Assembly: GCA_964475955.1 (NCBI GenBank)
Contig: CAYYZY010000164.1
Location: 1-17,422, forward strand
DNA: 17,422 bases
From: DATKZH01 sp964475955
GTDB lineage: Bacteria; Planctomycetota; Planctomycetia; Pirellulales; Thermoguttaceae
Direction of reading: 5' to 3'
Shown here: positions 7,111 through 13,135 of the stretch, one piece after another
Position numbering within the stretch: position 1 is the first letter of the stretch
Layout: each line of letters opens with the position of its first letter
Notes under the pieces: model-generated
Database searches by the model: none
Told to the model about the DNA's origin: nothing
The model's input: only the letters and a program-made list of their open reading frames with translations
Translations under genes and position numbers: made by a program

Positions 7111-7160
7111 AGGAGTCCGGAGTTGGGAGTCAGGGGTGGGGAGTCGGGAGTGGGAAGTTG
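7111..7160. repeat. GGGAGT-rich simple repeat between fliP and fliQ
   Basis: The plus strand contains repeated near-copies of GGGAGT (GGAGTCC, GGAGTTGGGAGTC, GGGGAGTCGGGAGTGGGAAGT), a purine-rich degenerate array of about 50 bases. It fills half of the fliP-fliQ gap, starts 5 bases upstream of the fliQ start and shows no coding signal. Confidence 0.7.
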
Positions 7161-7210
7161 GATACTGTGAATTGACGGGGGCGTCGGCCGCGGTTTGTCG
7201 GGGCGCGGCG

Positions 7211-8089
7211 TCACGTGAACGGCTGGAAGCTCTCCATCAACATGCCGACGACCAGGTGCCAGCCGTCGAGCAGCACGAACAACAGGAGCTTGAACGGCAG
7301 CGAGATCATCACCGGCGGAAGCATCATCATTCCCATGGAGACCGTCACGCTGGCGATCACCATGTCGACGATCAGAAACGGCAGGTAGATCTGGAATCCG
7401 ATCAGAAACGCCGTTTGCAGCTCGCTGAGCATGAACGCGGGCAACAGCGCCTGGAGCGGCACGTCTTCCTCGGCGATTCCCTCCTCGTCGGGCTCAGGCG
7501 GCTCGGGCAGATAGCTCATGAACAGGTAGACGTCGTCGGCGTTGCCGCAACGCTCGATCTGGAGGATCATGAACCGCCGGATCGGAGCCACCCCGGCCGC
7601 GGCCGCCTCCTCCAAGGTGATCTCGTGGTTCGTGTAAGGCCGAATCGCGTCGTCGTACACCTGCTTCCACACCGGGGCCATGATCAATAGCGTGAGGAAC
7701 AGGGCCATCGACGTGATCACCTGGCTCGGCGGGAGCTGCTGCGTCCCGATCGCCTGACGTAAAAGGCCCAATACCACGACGATCCGCACGAAGCACGTGG
7801 TCATCAGAAGCACGGCCGGCGCCAGGCTGAGCACCGTCAACAAGAGCATCACCTGGAGCGTGGAGCTGAGCCCCTCCGGGCTCGTCCATTGTTCCACGCC
7901 GCCGCCGAGGCTTTCGGGCACGTCGATCGAAAGCGGCTGGTTCGACATATCCTGGGCCGCCGCCGGGCTGAGCAGGCTCAAAGCGGCCAAGAGCACCGCC
8001 GACCACGCCATCAGACAGCGCGCGCGGCTGGTGCGCCAACGAGCCAGGGCCGCACGCCTCCGCGCGGGGATCGTCGTCGTGTCAGACAT
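7211..8089 (-). CDS. fliP: Flagellar export gate protein FliP
   Basis: This encodes 292 residues. An extended N-terminus (basic, SDTTTIPARRRAALARWR) precedes a signal peptide whose hydrophobic core lies at about 28-41 and which ends at PAAAQ (42-46), as is usual for FliP. The first signature block includes LAPAVLLMTTCFVRIVVVLG (89-108) and IGTQQLPPSQVI (114-125). The second includes FLIGFQIYLPFLIVDMVIAS (228-247), SMGMMMLPPVMISLPFKLLL (251-270) and LLDGW. FliP forms the pentameric core of the export gate. The ATG at 8089 follows GGAGG with a 6-base spacer and overlaps the end of fliO by 8 bases, so the two are translationally coupled. The acidic loop at about 195-210 (PEPPEPDEEGIAEEDV) is a small insertion compared with enterobacterial FliP. 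Confidence 0.97.
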   Translation of the reverse strand: MSDTTTIPARRRAALARWRTSRARCLMAWSAVLLAALSLLSPAAAQDMSNQPLSIDVPESLGGGVEQWTSPEGLSSTLQVMLLLTVLSLAPAVLLMTTCFVRIVVVLGLLRQAIGTQQLPPSQVITSMALFLTLLIMAPVWKQVYDDAIRPYTNHEITLEEAAAAGVAPIRRFMILQIERCGNADDVYLFMSYLPEPPEPDEEGIAEEDVPLQALLPAFMLSELQTAFLIGFQIYLPFLIVDMVIASVTVSMGMMMLPPVMISLPFKLLLFVLLDGWHLVVGMLMESFQPFT

Positions 8090-8948
8090 CGTAGCCCTCC
8101 AGACCCCGACCGCGCCGGCCGCGCACGCCGCGCCGGCCGCGGCCGGCCGACCGCACCTCGCCGGAATGCGAAACCTCGTCGACGGTCGGCTGCCCCGTGA
8201 ACTGCTGGAGCACCTGGCGGAACGCCGCCGTGGTGCTGCCCGGCCGCGTCTGGTGGCAGAGGCCGGCCAGGCGCGTGACTTCGTCGGCATCGGTGATTTC
8301 GGTGAGTGTCTCCGCGCCGGCGGGACTGAGCGAGACCAACAGCAGCTTGCCGCCGCAGCGGACCAGGTGGACCTGGGCCTTGCCGGCCAACGCCGCGCGG
8401 CCCAGCACTTCCACCACCTCGCTCGGTAGCGCGGCGGCCTCGCCCGGCACGGTGCGACGCACGATCCAGGCAACCACGAGGAACAATCCCAGCACCAGCC
8501 CCAAGCTGCCCGCAATGGCCAGCGGCGAGGCCAGGCCCGGCGCGCGGGCGCCGTCGAGGCCCTGCTTGCGGGGGGCGCTGCCCGGGGGCGAGAGCCGCAC
8601 GGGCGCGTCGTCCCCCGGCGGCGAGAGTGCGCCGGGTGCGGATTCCTCGGCCGGCTGCCCTCCTTCCGTGGGGAGCGATTCCCGATCGGCAGGTTCGGAG
8701 GGGTCGGTTTGGGGTATAGGGGAGTCGAAGACAGCGTGCCTGACGTCGCTCGGCGCCCGCCCCAGCGCCGCCTTGAGTTGATCGCTCGCCTCGGCCGACA
8801 GCCCGTCGATCGGCCGCTCGTCGCCGTACTCGCGGTACGGACCGGGCCGACTAGCCGACGGACTGGCCCCGCGATCCGTCGCTGCGCCAAGGCAGACCGA
8901 GCCGGCCAGTGCGAGCAAGAGTCCGACAGTTCCCGCCGTTGGGGGCAT
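8082..8948 (-). CDS. fliO: Flagellar biosynthesis protein FliO with long periplasmic linker
   Basis: This encodes 288 residues, longer than typical FliO. It has a signal peptide (1-22, TVGLLLALAGSVCLGAA), a Pro/Ser/Glu-rich linker of about 110 residues, one membrane segment (about 142-163, LAIAGSLGLVLGLFLVVAWI) and a cytoplasmic FliO domain (about 172-255: VVEVLGRAALAGKAQVHLVR, GGKLLLVSLSPAG). The tail is strongly basic (RGRRGVRGRRGRG, 270-282). FliO assists assembly of the FliP ring. Its place directly before and overlapping fliP supports the call, since FliO sequences diverge widely. The ATG at 8948 has GGGAG 7 bases upstream and sits directly at the signal peptide. A longer frame upstream would read through two repeats and is not used. 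Confidence 0.88.
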   Translation of the reverse strand: MPPTAGTVGLLLALAGSVCLGAATDRGASPSASRPGPYREYGDERPIDGLSAEASDQLKAALGRAPSDVRHAVFDSPIPQTDPSEPADRESLPTEGGQPAEESAPGALSPPGDDAPVRLSPPGSAPRKQGLDGARAPGLASPLAIAGSLGLVLGLFLVVAWIVRRTVPGEAAALPSEVVEVLGRAALAGKAQVHLVRCGGKLLLVSLSPAGAETLTEITDADEVTRLAGLCHQTRPGSTTAAFRQVLQQFTGQPTVDEVSHSGEVRSAGRGRRGVRGRRGRGLEGYDV

Positions 8949-8975
8949 CCTTGCACTCCCAATCGTTTTGCCGTT

Positions 8976-9014
8976 GTTCGCTCCGCGAACAAACGCCTTT
9001 TCGCGGAGCGAAAA
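8976..9014. repeat. Inverted repeat TTCGCTCCGCGAA upstream of fliO
   Basis: TTCGCTCCGCGAA (8977-8989) and TTCGCGGAGCGAA (9000-9012) are perfect 13-base reverse complements around a 10-base loop. Each arm is also close to a palindrome. The structure lies about 15 bases upstream of the fliO ribosome binding site, so it would fold in the fliO leader. Confidence 0.75.
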
Positions 9015-9141
9015 GCGACCATTTTCCTCAAGTCGACCCGCCCCCGTGGACGATAGCGATACGGGCGAGTCTGCGCGGCGCGTGGCTTCCTTATCGCGAC
9101 AAAATCTCGAGTTCCGACCCAAATCACCGTGCGCAACTTGC

Positions 9142-9222
9142 TGACACAAGCTGTAGGGAACGGCCTCCGCGGCGTTCCGCCTCCTCGGGGATTCCGCAGC
9201 GGCACGGAGGCCGTTCCCTACA
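9142..9222. repeat. Dispersed palindrome, copy B (TGTAGGGAA type)
   Basis: The outer arms at 9152-9169 and 9205-9222 are perfect 18-base reverse complements, with weaker pairing continuing inwards. The left half is related to copy A at 2903-2980. It lies in the fliN-fliO gap. Confidence 0.8.
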
Positions 9223-9327
9223 GTCGCATCGGACGCGTCCAGGAATCGCGCACGGCGATTTAGACCCCCCAAGAGGGGTTTGTCGATCTTTCCTTTCGCC
9301 TCCCCGCTTCCTTGCTCGCGGCGAGGG

Positions 9328-10128
9328 TCAACCGCCGACGTTGGAGCCGGCAATCAGCTCGCCCACGCGCACGCAGAAGTTGTCGTTGAGCACGAGGACT
9401 TCGCCGCGGGCGATCAAGCGTTCGTTGACGTAAATGTCGACCGGGTCGCCAGCCAGCTTATCGAGGGGGACGACCGATCCCTTGCGGAGCTTGAGCACGT
9501 CTTCGAGGTACATGTCGGTGCGCCCCAGCTCGATCTTCACGTCGAGCTCCACGTCGCTGATCAGGTCGAGCGACGCGTGATCGGTCGAGGCCGGCTCGCC
9601 GAGAAACTCCTCGAACTTGAACGGGGCCAGGCCGGCTGGATCGTCGGGCCGGGGGCCCGAATCGATCGAGTCGAGGGCCCTTTGGGCTTGATTGAGCAAA
9701 TACTCGACGTCGCGCGGGCCCATCTCTTGCTCTTGGCCGGCCGACCGCTCGGCGCTGCGGCCCCCCCCGGGGGCCCCGCCCTGTGGCGGGGCGGGCGAAG
9801 CTTCGGATGAAGCCCCGGCCCCTCCCGGATTGAGCAGACTGTCGATTTCCTGCTGCTGGAGTCCCTGCCCCGAGCTCTTGGTGGGCGACGAATCGTCGGC
9901 GGGCTCTTCAGCCGTCGACGAACCGCCACCCGAATCGACCTGGTTCAGCAGGGCTTCGATGTCGTCCTGGCTGAGGGAACTCTCGGGGGAACTCTCGGGC
10001 GAGGATTCGGTCGGAGCGGGCTCGGCGGAGGCGTCGTCCGACGGAGCCGGCTTCGAGGACTGCTGCTGCTGCTGCTGGAGCAGTTGCTCGATCTCGTCCT
10101 GGTTGATCAGCTCTTTCTCGTCGGCCAT
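9328..10128 (-). CDS. fliN: Flagellar motor switch protein FliN with a four-motif N-terminal extension
   Basis: This encodes 266 residues, about twice the enterobacterial FliN length. The C-terminal SpoA/FliN domain (about 185-260) is clear: DVELDVKIELGRTDMYLEDV, LRKGSVVPLDKLAGDPVDIY, VNERLIARGEV and NDNFCVRVGELI. The first 150 residues are Gln/Ser/Pro-rich and hold four related motifs: INQDEIEQLLQ (8-18), LSQDDIEALLN (52-62), LQQQEIDSLLN (90-100) and MGPRDVEYLLN (136-146). This resembles the short N-terminal peptide of FliM (LSQxEIDALLN) and of Bacillus FliY, which binds phosphorylated CheY. FliN builds the lower C-ring of the motor switch. It follows fliL by 97 bases; the usual fliM between them is missing. 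The ATG at 10128 opens the first motif after seven residues. A poly-Gln run (18-23) follows motif one. Confidence 0.93.
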   Translation of the reverse strand: MADEKELINQDEIEQLLQQQQQQSSKPAPSDDASAEPAPTESSPESSPESSLSQDDIEALLNQVDSGGGSSTAEEPADDSSPTKSSGQGLQQQEIDSLLNPGGAGASSEASPAPPQGGAPGGGRSAERSAGQEQEMGPRDVEYLLNQAQRALDSIDSGPRPDDPAGLAPFKFEEFLGEPASTDHASLDLISDVELDVKIELGRTDMYLEDVLKLRKGSVVPLDKLAGDPVDIYVNERLIARGEVLVLNDNFCVRVGELIAGSNVGG

Positions 10129-10225
10129 CGGAATCCGTTCCTGGCTTGCAATTTCCGCATCGCCGACAACGTTGCCGCTCGGCGGCGCGATCCCTGCGCC
10201 CGCGGCGGAACGCTGGCACTGCCGG

Positions 10226-10804
10226 CTACTGCTCGATGAAGGAGAACTCGCTGAAAATGATCGATTGGAGAAGAGGTTTGCCGAGAGTCCGGTTAATTTT
10301 CTCTAAAATCTTCCTTTTGATCAACCCCAACCCGGCGTCGGTCAGCTCGGTCAGCTCGCATCCGCGGACCGTGACGATGACCTGGTCGCGGACGCGATGG
10401 GTATTCTCGCCCCAAGCCAGGTCGAATTTCTCTTGATCGTCGGGATGGATGGTCCCGTAGAGGTGGAAGTCGATCCGCAGGGTGGTATTCGACGCCGGCT
10501 GGAAGGAGACGACGTCGAATTCGCCCAAATCGACCTCCACCTGCTCTTCGGCGACCCCTTCGCCCTCCTTTTCCGCCGGCAGCAGGGGGTCGAGCTCTAC
10601 CTCCTGCGAGGGGACCACCCCGGCCATGGCGGCGGTTTGCGTGGGGCTGGGGATGACCAGGTAGGCCACCAGGCACTCGACCACGACGATCCCCAGCACG
10701 AATGCCAGCACGGCCAGCTTCGACAGGAGCGATCCCCGCCCTGCCGAGGCCGCTGCGGCCTCGGGGGCGTTTTGTTCGGGGGTGGGGGCGACGTCGTCGG
10801 CCAT
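10226..10804 (-). CDS. fliL: Flagellar basal-body-associated protein FliL
   Basis: This encodes 192 residues. A cytoplasmic N-terminus of about 27 residues is followed by a single membrane segment (about 28-51, SKLAVLAFVLGIVVVECLVA and on) and a periplasmic FliL domain. The domain shows VDLGEFDVVSFQPASNTTLR, HLYGTIHPDDQEKFD, VRDQVIVTVRGCELTELTDA and the C-terminal SIIFSEFSFIEQ typical of FliL. FliL surrounds the stator and supports torque. It lies between motB and fliN. The ATG at 10804 has no strong ribosome binding site, but the start fits the family. A 285-base gap with a hairpin and an AT-rich island separates it from motB. Confidence 0.93.
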   Translation of the reverse strand: MADDVAPTPEQNAPEAAAASAGRGSLLSKLAVLAFVLGIVVVECLVAYLVIPSPTQTAAMAGVVPSQEVELDPLLPAEKEGEGVAEEQVEVDLGEFDVVSFQPASNTTLRIDFHLYGTIHPDDQEKFDLAWGENTHRVRDQVIVTVRGCELTELTDAGLGLIKRKILEKINRTLGKPLLQSIIFSEFSFIEQ

Positions 10805-10957
10805 GGAATCGAGGTATCGCTCTGCGTCAGGTGCCTATCGACCGCTCATTGAGGGGGGGAAGGGCCCGCGGGAAGCTTCCCAGCCACCCTTCCGTGTAGG
10901 GGGGCTGCTGCCGCGTCCCGGCCGCGGAACGCAGGACCGGCCCACCCAAGCCTAAAA

Positions 10958-10994
10958 ATTTCCTCACTTAAATATATAGCCCATGTTCTACATG
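10958..10994 (-). promoter_or_regulatory. AT-rich island, candidate promoter and operator for fliL-fliN
   Basis: The minus strand reads GGGCTATATATTTAAG, the most AT-rich stretch in the window, about 160 bases before fliL. TATATA or TATATT could serve as a -10 box; I see no good -35. Immediately upstream is the inverted repeat CATGT-AGA-ACATG (10982-10994), a possible protein-binding site. No flagellar sigma-28 pattern (TAAA with GCCGATAA) or sigma-54 pattern was found here. Confidence 0.35.
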
Positions 10995-11024
10995 CTTTCG
11001 GGCCTATCGACGGGAAAACGCCGG

Positions 11025-11049
11025 GCGACGCACGGGCCAAGTGCGTCGC
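11025..11049 (-). terminator. Hairpin downstream of motB, candidate terminator
   Basis: GCGACGCAC and GTGCGTCGC form a perfect 9-base stem with a 7-base loop, 40 bases after the motB stop. On the minus strand it is followed after a few bases by GCGTTTTCCC, a short T-run. It could end the flbD-motA-motB transcript. Confidence 0.5.
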
Positions 11050-11089
11050 AAAGCTATTTTCTGCAAAGGGTTATGGAGATTGGCATCCG

Positions 11090-11848
11090 CTATTGCGCCT
11101 CCTCGTTCGTATCGGGGGTGGGTCGCTTCGTCTTGGCGCCTTCGAGATCGTCGGTGAGCTTATCGAGCATGTAGATTTCGACGCGCGCGTTCTTCTTGCG
11201 AAGCAGTTCGTCGTAACCCAGGTTGACCGGCTCGTTGTCGCCGGCCACCTTGATCCGGATCCGCTTGGCGTTGATGCCCATCGCGATGAGCTGCTCCATC
11301 ACCTTTGAGCACCGGGCGTAGGCGAGGTCCCAGTGGTTGCGGTAGGGCGAGCCGGGCGGGAGGGGACGCGTCGACGTATGTCCGCGGATCTCGATCTCCT
11401 GCGGCTTCCCGCCGATGACGGCGACGATCGCCTCGAGCGTCCGCCGGTCCTGCTCGGTCAGATGGCTGCTTCCCTCCTCGAAGCGGATCACGCCGCCCTG
11501 GGTGGCGTCGTCCGACGGGCGGATGGTCGTCACGCGCGGGTAGTCGCCCACGGGGGCTCGCACCTTGTCGCCGCCGCTCATCGTGTTCTGCCGCCTCGCC
11601 CGGCCCAGGCTGGGAAGCCGGTTCAGCGCCGACGGGGTGGCCGGCGCGCGCCCCGGCATGAAGCTAAAGGGGCTGGTGTCGTTGCCGAACTGCTTGCGAA
11701 GCGACTCGATCAGGGCCAAGCTCTCCTCCTGCTTCACTTCGCTCATGGAGAAGAGGAGCACGAAGAAGGTCAGAAGCAGCGACATCATGTCGCCGAACGT
11801 GACCACCCATTCCGGGATCCCCGCTTCTTGCTCTTCCGCTAAGGCCAT
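11090..11848 (-). CDS. motB: Flagellar stator protein MotB
   Basis: This encodes 252 residues. The N-terminus carries the single membrane segment with the ion-conducting aspartate: PEWVVTFGDMMSLLLTFFVL, Asp20. The MotB plug/linker follows, then an OmpA-like peptidoglycan-binding domain (about 118-228) with GGVIRFEEGSSHLTEQ, IEIRGHTSTRPL, WDLAYARCSKVMEQL and LLRKKNARVEIYM. MotB anchors the stator to the cell wall while MotA and MotB conduct ions. Sequence alone does not tell me whether it uses protons or sodium. The ATG at 11848 lies 4 bases after the motA stop, with AGGAGG inside the end of motA, so the pair is coupled. Confidence 0.96.
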   Translation of the reverse strand: MALAEEQEAGIPEWVVTFGDMMSLLLTFFVLLFSMSEVKQEESLALIESLRKQFGNDTSPFSFMPGRAPATPSALNRLPSLGRARRQNTMSGGDKVRAPVGDYPRVTTIRPSDDATQGGVIRFEEGSSHLTEQDRRTLEAIVAVIGGKPQEIEIRGHTSTRPLPPGSPYRNHWDLAYARCSKVMEQLIAMGINAKRIRIKVAGDNEPVNLGYDELLRKKNARVEIYMLDKLTDDLEGAKTKRPTPDTNEEAQ

Positions 11849-11852
11849 CGGA

Positions 11853-12629
11853 TCAGGCGGCCTCCTGGGCTTGCGCCCTGAGTTTCGGCGGGATGAACGT
11901 GGTGAGCTTCTGCTGGATCACGCGCGGGTTCTCCCCCGACTGAATGGCCATGATGCCGCGGACCACGACCTCCATGGCCAGAAGCTCGTACTTGTTGATC
12001 AGCGCCAGCTTCTCGGCGCACGGCAGGAAGAATACGTTGGCCGCGATCGCCCCGTAGAGCGTGGTGATCAGGGCCACGGCCATGGAGGGGCCCAGGGCGC
12101 TCGGGTCGCTGAGGTTGCCCAGCATCATGATCAGCCCCATCAGGGTGCCGATCATGCCGAAGGCGGGCGCGAACCGCCCCATCTGGTCGAGCACCTTTTT
12201 GCCGTTCTGGTGCCGGGTGGCGACGGCCTCCATCTCGGTGCGGAGGATGTCTTCGATTACTTCCGGCCGGGTGCCGTCGACGGCCATCTGGATGCCCAGC
12301 ACGATGAACGGATTGGAGATGTCCTCCACCCGGCTCTCCAGCGCCAAAAGCCCGTCCCGCCGCGCGGTCTCGGCCAGGGAGACGATCTGGTCGATCAGTT
12401 CCGGGAGGTCGACCTGCTTGTTGAAGAAGACGTTCTTCACCACCCGGCCGAGGTTCAGGAAGCTCTTCAGCGGGAAGCAGATCAGAACGGCCGCGATCGA
12501 GCCTCCGATGACCACCATGACAGAAGGATAGTCGATGAAGGCGCCGAACGACGCCCCCGGCGAGATCAGGATCGAGATCACCAACAGGGAGATCCCGAGC
12601 AACAGGCCCACGACGCTGGCGATATCCAC
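11853..12629 (-). CDS. motA: Flagellar stator protein MotA
   Basis: This encodes 258 residues. Four membrane segments are visible: about 3-22, 33-52, 152-172 and 180-202. The cytoplasmic loop holds ARRDGLLALE (88-97), with the charged residues that contact FliG. The MotA signature region near 150-200 reads FAPAFGMIGTLMGLIMML, then SMAVALITTLYGAIAANVFF. MotA and MotB form the torque-generating ion channel in the inner membrane. The start codon at 12629 is GTG, with GAGGG about 10 bases upstream. It is followed directly by motB and lies 155 bases after flbD. The order flbD-motA-motB-fliL matches many Gram-positive, spirochete and planctomycete clusters. Confidence 0.96.
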   Translation of the reverse strand: MDIASVVGLLLGISLLVISILISPGASFGAFIDYPSVMVVIGGSIAAVLICFPLKSFLNLGRVVKNVFFNKQVDLPELIDQIVSLAETARRDGLLALESRVEDISNPFIVLGIQMAVDGTRPEVIEDILRTEMEAVATRHQNGKKVLDQMGRFAPAFGMIGTLMGLIMMLGNLSDPSALGPSMAVALITTLYGAIAANVFFLPCAEKLALINKYELLAMEVVVRGIMAIQSGENPRVIQQKLTTFIPPKLRAQAQEAA

Positions 12630-12784
12630 TGGCTACAATCCCTCACGCTTTGGTATCACAGCGCAAGATCGACCAACGGCCGACTTCGACGGGAAGCGGG
12701 GCAAAACGCGTAATCACTTTGGGAAATCTGGACACCGCTCCAGGCTGCCCAATCCCGCATCCGAGTCGAACCTGCGCCGTCGTA

Positions 12785-13045
12785 TTAGGCTTGGCTGGGC
12801 TGCTCCGATCCCGTTTCTCCGCGCGGCCCGGCCGCCCGGTGCCGGTGGGTGGCTGGCGGCGGCACGAGGTGTTTCGCCTGCTGATAGGTCACCGCGCGGC
12901 GCAGCACCTCATCCATCGACTCGACCACCACGATGCGCTCGCCGGTGGTGAGCGTGACGAACGTGTCGGGCCGCTCTTCCACGTACTGGATTAAGTCGGC
13001 GTTGAGGACGAACACCTCTCCCCCCAAATGGGTCAGTTTGATCAT
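12785..13045 (-). CDS. flbD: Flagellar FlbD family protein
   Basis: This encodes 86 residues. The conserved FlbD core fills residues 1-60: MIKLTHLGGEVFVLNADLIQ, YVEERPDTFVTLTTGERIVV, ESMDEVLRRAVTYQQAK. It is followed by a Pro/Arg-rich tail of about 25 residues that is not part of the family. This is the small FlbD family found between flgE and motA in many clusters, not the Caulobacter response regulator of the same name. In spirochetes and Bacillus-type clusters its role is poorly defined. The ATG at 13045 has GAGG 5 bases upstream (13051-13054). A longer frame starting at 13105 would read through the preceding hairpin and is rejected. Confidence 0.9.
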   Translation of the reverse strand: MIKLTHLGGEVFVLNADLIQYVEERPDTFVTLTTGERIVVVESMDEVLRRAVTYQQAKHLVPPPATHRHRAAGPRGETGSEQPSQA

Positions 13046-13070
13046 GCTGTCCTCGGGGGTTGGGAGGGCC

Positions 13071-13100
13071 GTGGGGGCCGATCGACCGAGTCGCCCCCAC
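13071..13100 (-). terminator. Hairpin between flgE and flbD
   Basis: GTGGGGGC and GCCCCCAC form a perfect 8-base GC-rich stem around a 14-base loop in the 90-base gap after flgE. No T-run follows, so it may be an RNA processing or stability element as easily as a terminator. Confidence 0.35.
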
Positions 13101-13135
13101 CGCACTGCTCAACCATAGGTTCGCAATGCGCGCGG

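Larger units (their letters stand above)
8949..9327. other. 379-base non-coding gap between fliN and fliO
   Basis: This is the longest gene-free stretch of the window. It holds, from left to right, the fliO ribosome binding site (8956-8960), a palindrome pair (8976-9014), about 125 bases with no clear structure, repeat copy B (9142-9222) and a small C/G hairpin (9264-9280). I see no gene, and no fliM, in it. Confidence 0.7.

Noticed and set aside
9264..9280. C/G hairpin (ACCCCCC...GGGGTT) downstream of fliN as a terminator
   Set aside because: The stem is only about five pairs and the minus strand has no T-run after it. Too weak to call.
8949..9353. N-terminal extension of FliO from an ATG at 9353
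   Set aside because: The extension overlaps the end of fliN and reads through two palindromes. The start at 8948 leads directly into a signal peptide.
11000..11024. GTCGATAG on the minus strand as a sigma-28 -10 element
   Set aside because: It matches the GCCGATAA box only partly and no TAAA box lies at the required distance upstream.
10846..11040. Possible small protein of 64 codons upstream of fliL
   Set aside because: It overlaps the AT-rich promoter candidate and the hairpin, has no ribosome binding site and no recognisable motif.
12630..12784. Possible sigma-54 promoter in the flbD-motA gap (TTGGTCGATCTTGC)
   Set aside because: The spacing between GG and GC is 8 rather than 10 bases, so it does not fit the -24/-12 pattern.
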